From Orobanche coerulescens (Eukaryota; Streptophyta; Magnoliopsida; Lamiales; Orobanchaceae): 64,000 nucleotides of DNA. The position numbers and the translations under genes are program-made. The notes beneath the pieces are model-generated. The model was given only the letters and a program-made list of their open reading frames with translations, did not search any database and was not told the origin of the DNA. The DNA lies in the NCBI GenBank assembly GCA_033398695.1, contig CM065802.1:75750096-75814095 (forward strand), given 5' to 3'. Below are positions 21,373 through 33,854 of this stretch, one piece after another. The number at the start of each line of letters is the position of its first letter. Positions within the stretch are counted from its first letter, which is position 1.

Positions 21373-22191
21373 AATCCCATCGGATTATTTACACAACAAA
21401 AACAACACAATATGCATACACATATGCAAATCAACACGTTCATCCACATGAACAACATAACATGCACGACAACATGACAATATACTAGGACTACTTCATG
21501 TTCAACAACATGAAAGAAAATGTACGAGACCAAAATAAATAACACTAAACCATAATCAATATGGAATACTTGCCCCGAGTCCTTCGGGAGCAACCTCGAT
21601 GTCCAATCATCACCGACGATTATCCTCAATGCTCGGCGATCCAAACGTCAATGAACTATAGATACTCATATCTTCGTCTTTATTATAATGTAACCTCGAT
21701 ACTCGAAGTTACCAATAAGCGAGATAAAGAATATACATTATGATTTACCTCCCGTAATCGAAAGAACGATATGCGATCCGAATATCCGAGTTCACAATAA
21801 TAATCATCGCTATATGCATTATAAACGAAATGAAATCAAACCATTCATTAAATATTATAACCGAGCAAGTAATAACTTGCCTCGATACCGATACCACGAA
21901 GGCTGCTGCCGAACACATTGCCTTTGTCTACGAGCTCCTCGGCCGATCAAAAGCAATACAATGGACATACTCGAACACGACCGCAATATCCGGTTATAAT
22001 CACCGATCGGCAATCTCAACCTATCGAAGAAATCAAATAACACATATCCGATAACAATCAACAATCGACAATACTAACCAATCGAACTCAACGGTTCAAC
22101 ACAACCTCGAATAAACACGGTCGAGAACCAACCAAGTCAAACCATCACGAATTCCTAATCAAAACACAAAAATCTTGCCTTTATCGCCTAC

Positions 22192-22275
22192 TTAGCGCAC
22201 GTTAATCACCTAACGTAGCGTGCGCTAAGTTGCTCCGTTAGCGTGCGCTAGCCGTAAGCTTAGCGTGCGCTAATC
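22192..22275 (-). repeat. Element II downstream palindrome quartet
   Basis: Four TTAGCGTGCGCTAA-type palindromes have equivalent bases at 22194, 22217, 22240 and 22262 (steps 23, 23, 22). The right LTR has them at 28234, 28257, 28281 and 28303. In the element sense they lie about 0.7 kb after the TATA box, as in element I. Confidence 0.8.
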
Positions 22276-22931
22276 TGTCTGATGGCATGCATTCCAAGCA
22301 TCGACTAGCATCTTGCAACTACGAATCCGAATGAAGGGAGACATAAATCTCCATATCTCTTGAAGATAAACGACACCATAACTATCACAAGGATAATATC
22401 AATGTCCATATATCAATAATAACATCAACAATCAAACCGACTCGATGACAAGGATCATATCATATTCAATCCGAATTCAACCTCGTATCATGATTTAACT
22501 CCTCTAAATCGATCAATATAATTAACAAGATTCGAAATCCATCTTAGATCGGGTTAAACGAATCACCATCCTTATAGTAAGAAGAATCTTAACTAACATC
22601 CGAAACTCTTATCAAAATTCCATTGAATCTCATATAACATCATCATATGATTATCCAACATGCTCCTTACATGAAATCATCCAAGAAAAAGCGAACCATC
22701 ATCAAGAGGATACGAAAATTACCCGGATTGGATGAACCAAGAATAAGAACACTAGACTCCATTCCAAGAATCATGAATAACTTGAAGAACGAGGCTTGAA
22801 TCCATGCTCTCCATCTTAATCTTGTTAAAGATCATCATCTCTCGGTGTTTGGGACCTCAAACCTCTCTCTAAAAACTCTCTCTCGGTTACAAGGAAGGAA
22901 TGGACGAAATGCTTCATAACACCCTTCGTCC

Positions 22932-23440
22932 CTTTTTATAATATTCATTATTAGCGTGCGCTAACATCTCATGTTTAGCGTGCGCTACCGCCTAGCGTGC
23001 GCTAAATGACTTTGTTAGCGTGCGCTATCGAAGCCAAAGGCTACCGCCTTGCTTCGTAAACTAACTTACGTACGTAATGCCCATGCATTAACGTCGTAAA
23101 ACATCTGCTTAGCGTCGCAAGTCATTTATCTTAGCGTGCGCTATCCAAGTTGACTTGCTACGGTGTTCACCTACCACTCGCCCCCATATTCCGACAAAGA
23201 TCTGGCAAGGATAAGATTCCTTGTTGATCGATACATAGTTAGCGTGCGCTAAGCCTAATATTTTAGCGTGCGCTAATACTTCAGGACAACAACCGTTGAC
23301 TTACGAACGTGCGCCAAAGCGGCCGGGTCCACACGCAGATTCCTTCCGATCACATGCGCACTAGCGTCGCTAACCTATAAACGTAGTGTGCGCTAATCTG
23401 CGATAGCGTCGTTATGCATGAATATCGGCGTGCGCTAATA
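22932..23440 (-). promoter_or_regulatory. Element II TATA box and U3 palindrome array
   Basis: A minus-strand TATAAAAAG box occupies 22932-22940. Immediately upstream are palindromes at 22953, 22977, 22994 and 23017, then a degenerate quartet at 23068, 23090, 23111 and 23133, a pair at 23241 and 23265, and a quartet at 23363, 23385, 23405 and 23427. Steps are mostly 20-24 bp. The right LTR repeats the layout at about 28974-29480. A cooperative DNA-binding role is inferred from the phasing. Confidence 0.75.
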
Positions 23441-23743
23441 AGGCTATACTTAGCCATTTTCGCGATTCTTGTCCAACGTCTCGACATACCAAAAGCGAAC
23501 ATAAGACACACCGAACACAAACACTGAATCAATAATATCATCATACGATATACCCAATATCAAAAGTACGACAACGATACACAATATCCTCAAATGTAAT
23601 TGTCAACCAAATACGACAATTATACCGATCTCGATATCTCGATCCTTTATTTATTTTATCTCTACTGCATGATTCCACATTTGCACAATATAACTCGGAT
23701 AAAATAATATTAAACATCGATAGTAGAAATTCCGGATATTACA

Positions 23744-26117
23744 TTCTACACCCTTAAAATAAGTTTCGTCCTCGAAACTTGCAATCCATCATAAAACGAA
23801 CAAACATACCGTTCAACTCAAAATATCCCAAAACCATCACGACAACGATTTATCATCATCATTACCGAATATCCAAAAGAGCATACTTCCAAATACGCAG
23901 TCGACGATCTCCCGGAGATACTAGCCACGTTCTCACTGATGCCTCAATACGCTACGATCACAATTCCACGATTCTCAACAAAATATATCATCTTCGGATC
24001 AAACAATCGCCCGAATAAAATCACTGCCTTTGATTACATAATCAAGTCTCAATTACGATAAAGCGAATAATATCCGATGTATCCGTGAAACAACCGCTCA
24101 ATACAATGGCAACGAATCCCGAAACATCGATAGACAATCGAACGCTCGGATGATCACCAACAATGATCAACAATCAACCGAATTTATCATCGACATGATA
24201 AATTCCAATCGACCAACCGAGAGGTCAAAACACAATCGAGAATATCATCAACGTGATAAACTCCAATACAACCAACGAACGATCAACGGAAATCGAGAAT
24301 ACCTTCACACGGTAAACTCCAACACTATCAACACGGAACCACAGAAACAGATATACGAAAAAGCAAAATTCTCAAAAGCGACACCGATCACATACGGTGG
24401 ATCTCAATAAACATATCCAATCGCGAACATACCCTCGGCATATGAACAACCAATCACAAACCGACGAACATACCTAATCATACACGGAGTGGAAACGACC
24501 ACTCACTATCTAAAACAACCAGTATGGGGTCACCATCCCCAAATCTACGCTTACAAGGAAATCATTCCAGAATCGGTAAGGTAAAATCGCTACTACCATA
24601 CCAATGGAATCACATAGCACATATGTTCGGTTTCACAAAATCCCAAGTTTCCAAAATAATATTATGTGCATGAATCTACAACACGCAACATATTTCTCTT
24701 ATCGATAACTCAACCGATCATCACCGGATAATCAAACTAACATACTGAAGTTCGAATTCCTTTTCCATCGTACCATCAATATGATATGCACTATGCACTA
24801 AATGCGTATGTATATCAATCACATTTTCAAAACCAGTTTGAAATCATATATTCTTGTCAAAAGACAAATTTTCGAAAATTCTTTCAAGAGTTTGAAAACT
24901 CAAAACATAAATTTTGGTAAGACCACAAAATCAATTTTTAAAAATTAACTTGGCTCGATGGTGCCAAGTATTTGATAATGATTTCTTTCGAATCCACACG
25001 ATTTGAAGTTTTAAAATGAAAAGTATGCAAATGCTCGACTATATCCATACTCCGTATACCAATTCGGCTCGTCACCAATATCCACCGATATTCCATCGGA
25101 AAACCACACGATCGAGTTCCAAAATCTCAATATATAAATTCCGACTAAACTCCTTTTCCACACATGACTTGCAACGTCACCATTAACCCATCTGGATCAC
25201 CTTAAATATGATATGACAAAATATTGAAACAAATCCACACAAATAAAGACTTCCCGAGAGGTTCAATTTGAACAAGTAAACCAAAGCCTCGAAAGGCGGA
25301 AATAACATAGGTAAACGATTGGTAAAGTGTTTTACAAGTCTCGGGAGTTTTAAGAAAACAGAAAAGCCGTTTGAAACATTAGGGTCTTAGCCCGTAACTC
25401 GTTCCGCATTACAAAAAGTTTAAAAAGTAGAAAACCCTTTTCGGACTTCAAGTCCTGAGTTATAAAACCATTTCAAAATCGATTGGGTCTCGGCCCAAAA
25501 TCATTTTCCGTAAAACATCCGTAAAATATTCATTTTGAAAAGTATCATTTTCAAATGCTCAAAGCAGTTCATGTATCTCAAATGAATTAACATGCTACAT
25601 GTTCTTCTCAACAATCCATAGTCCTTCTCCGATTACACAATTCCGTTCCAAAATCTAGGCGATATCGATTTCCAAAATCATAACTTCTCAAGATCATCAA
25701 TCCTATCCCAACTCTGTCACCTTATATTGAAATGCATAATATCTGCTGAATCTCAAAACATATCAACTTAGAACGGCGGTAAATCTCAATGAAATTCAAA
25801 AATCCGAATACTTACAGATCGTGAAGCCGACGATTCCCGTGATCTTGGCACATGTCTAGACTCAAGAAAATACTCGACACAGTATTTTCAAAACTCACGC
25901 TTTGCAAACTCGGTGCAACTCAAGAACACAATATATCACGTAAACACCATTTGGAAAAGTTATAACAAGCCCGATGCGATCTTGGCAAATCCGATAACGC
26001 ACAAGCCCGAGTGAACAACAAAGACTCACGGCTCTAGTATTTGTCAATCGACAACTCGAATGACGCAACAAAAACACGACCCAACTCGACCCAAATGCCT
26101 AGGTTTTCTCAACCTAA
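23744..26117 (-). other. Element II internal region without recognised coding domain
   Basis: The left edge reads, in sense, GTTTCGAGGACGAAACTT. This resembles the short conserved stretch that follows the pol gene in elements I and III, so the interior is a deletion derivative of a coding element. A tandem repeat of about 58-60 bp ('gataaactccaa' units) lies at 24184-24360. Elsewhere the frames are closed. The open frames at 23779-24018 and 24150-24410 have no recognisable motifs. Confidence 0.7.
24184..24360. repeat. Three-unit minisatellite inside element II
   Basis: Units start at about 24184, 24244 and 24300. Each contains 'tcatc(g/a)ac.tgataaa.tccaa' and diverged linkers, with a period near 58-60 bp. 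Confidence 0.6.
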
Positions 26118-26129
26118 GCTCCGATACCA
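26118..26129 (-). other. Primer-binding site of element II
   Basis: On the minus strand TGGTATCGGAGC lies 4 nt from the 5' LTR boundary (26134). It is the same one-base variant of the initiator-tRNA site as in elements I and III. Confidence 0.85.
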
Positions 26130-26133
26130 TATT

Positions 26134-29100
26134 CGTAACACCCCATTTAACCGGAATATTACAGCCGTGGGCCCCGAGATGGAACCCACAAGGCTAAAAA
26201 GAAATTTTCACAAACATTTACGAATGCCCAAGAGGCCAACGACGGTACTAACTTTAAAAATTCACAAAGACTTATAAAATCCATTTATCAAAAACCGTCG
26301 TAAAACTCATTTGAAATCGCAAGGCCAAACAAATTGATACTCAAAAGTTTAGAAAACGATTTCCAAAGTAACCTCGGTTACCAGATACCAAAAGAGCGTC
26401 TCAAAATACTCACGCAATGGAAAAAGACCAACCAAAACGATACTCTAGCAATGGAAAACAAGAACCAATCAAGAAACTCAATGTACAGAACATGTCCTAG
26501 CCAGTATCCTCCGGAAGCTCATCTCTTCACGACCGCTACAAGCTCGATACTCCGAGAACCTAAAAGAAATCCCACGACGGGTCGGCCATAATATCCAACA
26601 ATGATAACTGTCACATCACATTAATAATAACATACCAATGAGAATACAACATAAGAATACGACCAATGTAATCTTACCGCCATAACTTTGCTTACTCAAG
26701 TGATTCTCATCGAGTAGCCATTATCACATTTCACATCATGTACTCGATTTACCAATAAACTCGAACATAATATAAGTATTGTACCTCAAACAATACTCAA
26801 GGTTCTCAAACTGTCATAACCAACTCACGATACGGAAATATACCATTTCTGACCAATACGATCCATCGAATAACATCATCAAATCCCAAGAGGATAACCG
26901 ATCGTCCATCAAGACAAATACCAAAGGAAAATACGGAACATACCTCGAGATATGAAGTGCCACGACAATCATACCATCTAATCCGAGATCGGATCAATGC
27001 AATACGGACAAGGTCCTAACACAAGACCTACAAATGCATACTCATATGACCACGTCAATATGATCACAACAATAACAATCATGTATACTCAATGGAAATC
27101 CGACGATCCAGCGCCTCAAGATAGATCCCTTTGTTGATCCTATCGATCAACATAAGGTGGATAACTAACAATACACATGTGAACAACAACACATGATAAA
27201 ATCAATGATGCGAATTCACCGATTCCATCAACACAATCTGTAATCCAACGATCCAGCGCCCTCGGATAGATCCCCATGATGATCCCGTCGAACCAACGCA
27301 TGGTGGAAAACCTGTCCAACGATCCAGCGCCCTCGGCATAGATCCCCATGATGATCCCGTCGAACCAACGCATGGTGGACATTCGATCCAGCGCCCTCGG
27401 ATAGATCCTCATAATCCCATCGGATTATTTACACAACAAAAACAACACAATATGCATACACATATGCAAATCAACACGTTCATCCACATGAACAACATAA
27501 CATGCACGACAACATGACAATATACTAGGACTACTTCATGTTCAACAACATGAAAGAAAATGTACGAGACCAAAATAAATAACACTAAACCATAATCAAT
27601 ATGGAATACTTGCCCCGAGTCCTTCGGGAGCAACCTCGATGTCCAATCATCACCGACGATTATCCTCAATGCTCGGCGATCCAAACGTACAATGAACTAT
27701 AGATACTCATATCTTCGTCTTTATTATAATGTAACCTCCATACTCGAAGTTACCAATAACTGAGATAAAGCATATACATTATGATTTACCTCCCAGAATC
27801 GAAAGAACGATATGCGATCCGAATATCCAGAGTTCACAATAATAATCATCACTATATGCATTATAAACGAAATGAAACTGAAACCATTCATTAAATATTA
27901 TAACTGAGCAAGTAATAACTTGCCTCGATACCGATACCACGAAGCTGCTGCCGAACACATTGCCTTTGTCTACGAGCTCCTCAACCCCGATCAAAAGCAA
28001 TACAATGGACATACTCGAACACGACCGCAATATCCGGTTATAATCACCGATCAACAATCTCAACCTATCGAAGAAATCAAATAACACATATCCGATAACA
28101 ATCAACAACTGACAATACTAACCAATCGAACTCAACGGTTCAACACAACCTCGAATAAACACAATCGTAACCAACCAAGTCAAACCATCACGAATTCTAA
28201 TCAAAACACAAAAATATCTTGCCTCGCCTACTTAGCGCACGTTAATCACCTAACGTAGCGTGCGCTAAGTTGCTCTCGTTAGCGTGCGCTAGCGGTAAGC
28301 TTAGCGTGCGCTAATGTCAGATGGCATGCATTCCAAGCATCGACTAGCATCTTGCAACTACGAATCCGAATGAAGGGAGACATAAATCTCCATATCTCTT
28401 GAAGATAAACGACACCATAACTATCACAAGGATAATATCAATGTCCATATATCAATAATAACATCAACAATCAAACCGACTCGATGACAAGGATCATATC
28501 ATATTCAATCCGGAATTCAACCTCGTATCATGATTTAACTCCTCTAAATCGATCAATATAATTAACAAGATTCGTAAATCCATCTTAGATCGGGTTAAAC
28601 GAATCACCATCCTTATAGTAAGAAGAATCTTAACTAACATCCGAAACTCTTATCAAAATTCCATTGAATCTCATATAACATCATCATATGATTATCCAAC
28701 ATGCTCCTTACATGAAATCATCCAAGAAAAAGCGAACCATCATCAAGAGGATACGAAAATTACGGATTGGATGAACCAAGAATAAGAACACTAGACTCCA
28801 TTCCAAGAATCATGAATAACTTGAAGAACGAGGCTTGAATCCATGCTCTCCATCTTAATCTTGTTAAAGATCATCATCTCTCGGTGTTTGGGACCTCAAA
28901 CCTCTCTCTAAAAACTCTCTCTCTCGGTTACAAGGAAGGAATGGACGAAATGCTTCATAACACCCTTCTGTCCCTTTTTATAATATTCATTATTAGCGTG
29001 CGCTAACATCTCATGTTTAGCGTGCGCTACCGCCTTAGCGTGCGCTAAATGACTTTGTTAGCGTGCGCTATCGAAGCCCAAAGGCTACCGCTTGCTTCGT

Positions 29101-29789
29101 AAACTAACTTACGTACGTAATGCCCATGCATTAACGTCGTAAAACATCCCGCTTAGCGTCGCAAGTCATTTATCTTAGCGTGCGCTATCCGAAGTTGACT
29201 TGCTACGTTGTTCACCTACCACTCGCCCCCATATTCGAAAAGATCCGGCAAGGATAAGATTCCTTGTTGATCGATACATAGTTAGCGTGCGCTAAGCCTA
29301 ATATTTTAGCGTGCGCTAATACTTCGTGACAACAACCGTTGACTTACGTAACGTGCGCCGGCGGCAAGGTCCACACGCAGATTCCTTCCGACCATGCACT
29401 AGCGTCGCTAACCTATAAACGTAGCGTGCGCTAATCACCGCACGATAGCGTGCGTTATGCATGAATATCGGCGTGCGCTAATAAGGCTATACTTAGCCAT
29501 TTTCCAGATTCTTGTCCAACGTCTCGACATACCAAAAGCGAACATAAGACACACTGAACACAAACACTGAATCCAATAATATCATCATACGATATACCCA
29601 ATATCAAAAGTACGACAACCTGATACACAATATCCTCAAATGTAATTATCGACCAAATACGACAATTATACCGATACTGATAACTCAGTCCTTTATTTAT
29701 TTTATCTCTACTGTACAGATTCCACGCTGTACAATATAACTCGGATAAAATAATATTAAACATCAGTAGTAGAAATTCCGGATATTACA
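26134..29789 (-). mobile_element. Element II 5' LTR (right copy)
   Basis: This 3656-bp LTR has a first dinucleotide mutated on the plus-strand left edge (CGTAACACC instead of TGTAACACC). It contains the tandem repeat (27104-27410), palindrome quartet (28232-28315), TATA box near 28975-28985 and U3 palindrome array (about 28994-29480). Open frames inside are mirror readings of the repeats and are not genes. Confidence 0.92.
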
Positions 29790-30170
29790 GCAGAGGACAA
29801 TGGGACCGGAAGGGGACATCGAGTGCCTGATCTGTTCCCCCACGTCTATATGAGATGAGGAGGACAGACGATCAGGATGCTGCTGTCGCATCAGGTACTG
29901 TCCAGATCCTTTCCCAGCCAGTTAGCGTTTTATTTGATACAGGAGCTACGCATTCTTTTATATCTTTGTCTTGTGTAAATCGTTTGAATATTTCTGGTTT
30001 TCATACTTGTGAACCTTATGTTGTTGGTTTACCGAGTGGAGAGAGGATTGTTGGGAACTTAGAGACTAGAGATTTTCCTGTATTATTTGGGGGTAGGAAA
30101 TGGCTCTCAAATCTAATTGTGATAGAAATGCAAGGAGATGACCTAATACTCGGAGACGATTGGCTTAATC
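29790..30170 (+). pseudogene. Element I aspartic protease
   Basis: After element II, the element I frame resumes with a retroviral-type protease. The active site FDTGATHSF lies about 32 residues into the open segment that starts at 29855, the flap region reads 'PYVVGLPSGERIVGN', and the C-terminal hallmark ILGDDWL follows. Such proteases are dimeric and cut Gag-Pol. The frame from gag is broken in the first 60 nt (stop before 29855). Element III is inserted right after the ILGDDWL motif, and the continuation is at 39554. Confidence 0.85.
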
Positions 30171-30587
30171 TGTAACACCCCGAGATATTCGGAATATGTT
30201 ACAGCGCCGTAGACCCCTACATGGGACCTACCAGGCTACAATAGAAAAACTCCACTCGACTAACCATCTTGGTTAGCGAGGATAAACAATTAAATAATAT
30301 GACATATAAAGATATGCCCGGAGCAACTGGCAAAATAAGCATCAACCAACAACGTGACAATTTAAAGCAATACAATACGGAGTTTGAAACAAAAAGCCTA
30401 AGTACTCGCGAGTACAATCTATAAGTTTAAAATTGTGGGAACAACCATATCGAAATGGACAGAGGAAATAAATAGACCCAAATGCACATGTCAACGACCC
30501 TGGCCAACATCCTCATACTGTCCTGGTGCTCGCTCGTCCGGATAATCATAACCTGAAATCCATAACAAGAATTTCCCCAAAACGGGT

Positions 30588-30598
30588 CCCCAAAGGGG
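30588..30598 (-). other. CCCC/GGGG hairpin in element III LTR
   Basis: CCCC-AAA-GGGG on the plus strand lies next to TTAGCAA. In sense it follows TTGCTAA. The right LTR copy is at 37726-37736. It corresponds in position to the hairpins of element I and the solo LTR. Confidence 0.55.
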
Positions 30599-30726
30599 TT
30601 AGCAATTACGCTAGTACAAGTAATCAAGGCAAACCAAACGCTTACACATTTCATAGTGCATGTACCAATATCGTTTCAAAAATCAAAACTAGACATGTCT
30701 TTTCCGGAAAATAAACAGTCAAACAA

Positions 30727-30966
30727 TTAGCCTTGGGAACAGAGTAATATCATAGATTCCCGCACGAGGCCTCTAAGGACCCTCCCGCACTGGCTATATC
30801 ACAAAACAAAACACGCACATGCATCGCCTTGGGAACAGAGTAATATCATAGATTCCCGCACGAGGCCTCTAAGGACCCTCCCGCACTGGCTAGCTAAACA
30901 AACTCGTGAAATCCAGGGCGGCAGCATAGATTTCCCTCCTTGACCCCGTCGGGCCAACACGAGGTG
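30727..30966 (-). repeat. Element III LTR tandem repeat
   Basis: Two near-identical units ('gccttgggaacagagtaat' ... 'cctctaaggaccctcccgc') start near 30730 and 30827, followed by a related unit with 'gaccccgtcgggccaacacg' and 'aggtgag'. The same arrangement is at 37868-38105. Confidence 0.75.
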
Positions 30967-31569
30967 AGTTACACACAAGTAATATACATCACCATTTCAT
31001 GTTAAGCTTAAAGGTTTCCAAAAATACTTGCCTTGAATAAGAGACGGCTCAATGAACGGAAGGAAAACACCGACGACCGATAGGAGCCGATAATCACGAA
31101 CCTAACGATACGAAGAACACAATCACTACCAATTCTAACTAAATACGGAATTGGAAACACCCGAAAACCCTCCTACGATTTATGTGTATTCGTATCAAAC
31201 AACGACGAGGGCGGATCGCAACCAAACCCTCTCGATTATGTAAATATCACGAAATACATCATGAGTTCGTAGGAGAACAAGAACAATGACGAGATTAATC
31301 ATAATCAACAAGGATTAATCAACAATACGAAGCAAATCGAACAATACACCCGAAAATCCCCAAATCCTCCAAGGTAGGTTATAAGAGATTTTACCTTGAT
31401 TTGAAGATGAACGATGGATGATTAGTGATAGGTGGATGGTATGATACTTGAATGTGCTCTTACAATGGAGTTTGGATCGAAATCGGTCGAACCCTAGCTC
31501 AAGTCGTCGCTCCCGTCGCGAAAAGGAAAGAGAGAAGTGAGAAATGAGGAAAAACTGGGCCGCTGCCAG

Positions 31570-31890
31570 TTTATATACTGGCAGGTGTTACGGCCGTAAC
31601 ACACCCCACATACGGCCGTAACACAGGAACATTACGGCCGTAACACAACTCTCTTACGGCCGAATCGCCTCTGGAAAGAACGGGTAAAATTCTGACGACA
31701 CTTACGGCCGTATCAAAACACCATTACGGCCGTATCAATACTTACGGCCGTAACTCTAGCATGTTACGCCCGTAACCCCCCCACTGGAATCAAGTGCAGA
31801 AAACGAACTCATATTACGGCCGTATAAGGGAAACTTACGGCCGTAACTCTCAAGCATTACGGCCGTAACAATGCGGCTTACGGCTGTAAC
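31570..31890 (-). promoter_or_regulatory. Element III TATA box and three phased palindrome quartets
   Basis: A minus-strand TATATAAA box (31570-31577) is followed, about 10 bp upstream, by twelve copies of TACGGCCGTA or one-base variants. Start positions are 31589, 31611, 31633, 31655; 31703, 31725, 31743, 31765; 31815, 31836, 31858, 31879. Steps inside groups are 22, 22, 22; 22, 18, 22; 21, 22, 21, and groups are about 50 bp apart. Nine copies are perfect in this LTR. The right LTR has the same set at about 38716-39022. Close to two helical turns per step, this is the pattern expected for cooperative protein binding; the binder is unknown. Confidence 0.85.
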
Positions 31891-32422
31891 ATAGCCTGAG
31901 ACAGCAAGAAGAAAATCTGAATCACTTCTCGACGAGGAAATGATCGGGAAGTAACGAGACGTATCTGCTACCAACTGATATACTTCCAACAGATTCACGC
32001 CAACGACAAACGATATAAAATGAAATGTGATTCCGAATGTCCGAAGGTTCAGGAACAACAAAGATAACAAGAATACCCTAAACTTGGAAAAATTACGAAA
32101 TGGCCCAAACGTTCACAAAACCGCGATATGACGTCGGATTAACAAACCGAAACTCACGATACGAACAACTCAACTTTACGAACTCGTGAAACCAAAGGAA
32201 TTAGAAAAGTGAACGAGTTCTACGAGAATCGAACGTCCGTGCCATAATACATGACATAAAACGGAATAATATCAAAACATCACCAAGATCATCCCCGATG
32301 GAGAAACTCCGAGAATAACATAGATTCAAAATGTCGACATGGTTACAAGCGAGCTACCAAAAATAAAAATACACCAAAACGGGAATATCGGACAAAGAAG
32401 AAAAAAATGCGGATATTACATT

Positions 32423-33178
32423 CTACCCCTCTAAAAATAAGTTTCGTCCCGAAACTTGAGAAACAAACAACTCGGGGTATCTAGCACGCATGCTATCCTC
32501 GGTTTCCCAGGTCGCCTCCTCGACACCATGCCTCGACCACCGCACCTTGACCAAGGGAATGGTCTTATGCCTCAGTTGTTTCTCCCGATGCTCTAAAATC
32601 TTCAAAGGACGCTCCTCAAAAGTAATATTCTCGGCAACGTCAATCTCCCCATAGTCGATGATGTGACTAGGATCCGGGACATATTTCCTCAGCTGGGAAA
32701 CATGAAAAACGTTATGAACATGACTCAGGGCCGGGGGTAACGCCAAACGGTATGCTAACCCACCGACTCGCTCGAGAATCTCGAAGGGTCCAATAAATCT
32801 CGGACTCAACTTCCCCTTCTTCCCGAAACGGAAAACTCCTCTCATCGGAGACACCTTCAGCAAGACGTGGTCTCCCACCTCGAATTCTAAAGGTCGACGA
32901 CGGACATCGGCATATGACTTCTGTCGACTCTGGGCAGTCAACATCCGTTCTCGAATTAATTCTATCTTCCGCCTCGTCTCTAAAACGACATCCGGTTCGG
33001 TCCCGACCAAATCGGACGCCTCATTCCAACAAATCGGCGATTGACATCGTCGCCCATAAAGTGCCTCATACGGTGCCATCCGAATCGACGCGTGCCAACT
33101 GTTGTTGTACGTGAATTCGATCAATGGCAAATGCTCCTCCCAGTCATTGCTCCAGTCGAGAGCACAAGCACGCAACAT
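32423..33178 (-). pseudogene. Element III integrase C-terminal half and chromodomain-like tail
   Basis: The 251-codon frame starts in the integrase core ('[24 protein letters not shown]', the region with the last catalytic Glu nearby). It then gives the C-terminal GPF/Y-type module ('PRFIGPFEILERVGGLAYRLALPP', 'HNVFHVSQLRKY') and ends in a chromodomain-like 'VRWSRHGVEEATWETEDSMRARYPELF'. In chromoviruses this tail guides integration to particular chromatin. The frame is open by itself, but it is separated from the first half of integrase by a frameshift in 33179-33303, where the SDRDGRF catalytic Asp motif is still readable. The ATG at its start is internal. Confidence 0.88.
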
Positions 33179-33854
33179 ATCCTCAAATGTCTGGATGGTG
33201 CGCTCCGATCGCCCATCCGATGGGGTGAAAAGAGGTACTCAAACGCAAACGAGTACCCAACGTCTTATGCACCGCCGCCAAAAGTGTGATACAAAACGAC
33301 CATCACGATCCGAAACAATAGACTTGAGTACCGTGAAGCCTCACAATCTGTGCGATAAATATACGGGCCAACTTCTCCGGGCCCCAAGTGTCCTTGATGC
33401 CCAGAAAATGTGCCGACTTGGTCAGACGATCAACAATCACCCATACCATATTCATGCCAGATCTCGATCTCGGCAAACTCGTAATGAAATCCATCGATAT
33501 ATCTTCCCATTTCCATTCCGGAACGGGAAGTGACTGCAATAACCCGGCCGGTCGCTGATGCTCGATTTTGACCTGTTGACAAGTCAAACATTTTGCCACA
33601 AACTGCGCGACCTCCTCCTTCATATCATTCCACCAGAAATTCCTCCTCAAGTCCTTATACATCTTACTCGAACCAGGATGAACGGAGTAAGGTGTAGCAT
33701 GGGCCTCGCGCAGAATACTCTGTCTCAACTCTAAGTCGTTCGGTACACAAAGCCGACTCTGGAATCTCAAAACACCATCCTCATGGATTACAAAGCCGGG
33801 AGACTTTCCCTTAAGAATGTTCTCTCGGATTTGAGTAATCATCGGATCCTCCAA
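33179..33854 (-). pseudogene. Element III integrase N-terminal half
   Basis: It contains the HHCC zinc-binding region ('AHATPYSVHPG', 'FVAKCLTCQQVK') and the first catalytic block 'WEDISMDFITSLPRS...VIVDRLTKSAHF' with the first catalytic Asp. The open frame ends at 33303; beyond it the sequence still encodes the SDRDGRF block in another frame. Integrase inserts the element DNA copy into the genome and makes the 5-bp target duplications seen in this window. The interruption is a small indel near 33225-33300. Confidence 0.85.

Larger units (their letters stand above)
20089..23743 (-). mobile_element. Element II 3' LTR (left copy)
   Basis: This 3655-bp LTR contains the downstream palindrome quartet (22192-22275), TATA box (22932-22940), U3 palindrome array (22951-23440) and a tandem repeat (about 21044-21372). 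It is nearly the same as the right copy apart from scattered changes, most at CAG/CTG/CGG positions. Confidence 0.92.
20089..29789 (-). mobile_element. Element II: non-autonomous Ty3/gypsy-type element with 3.65-kb LTRs
   Basis: Both LTRs (20089-23743 and 26134-29789) have the TGTAACACC...GGATATTACA ends on the plus strand, so the element is on the minus strand. A primer-binding site lies beside the right-hand (5') LTR. The 2.4-kb interior (23744-26133) has no gag or pol motif that I can read, which fits a large retrotransposon derivative moved by proteins of a related element. Flanks are GCGGA (20084-20088) and GCAGA (29790-29794), a probable 5-bp target duplication with one change. It splits element I between gag and protease. 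Confidence 0.9.
30171..32420 (-). mobile_element. Element III 3' LTR (left copy)
   Basis: This 2250-bp LTR contains a hairpin (30588-30598), a two-unit tandem repeat with a third related unit (30727-30966), a TATA box (31570-31577) and the TACGGCCGTA array (31587-31890). Differences from the right copy are concentrated at CAG/CTG/CCGG words. Confidence 0.94.

Noticed and set aside
21369..21644. Minus-strand 91-codon frame identical at 27409-27684
   Set aside because: It lies inside the element II LTR in both copies and consists of low-complexity hydrophobic residues; identity reflects LTR duplication rather than coding function.
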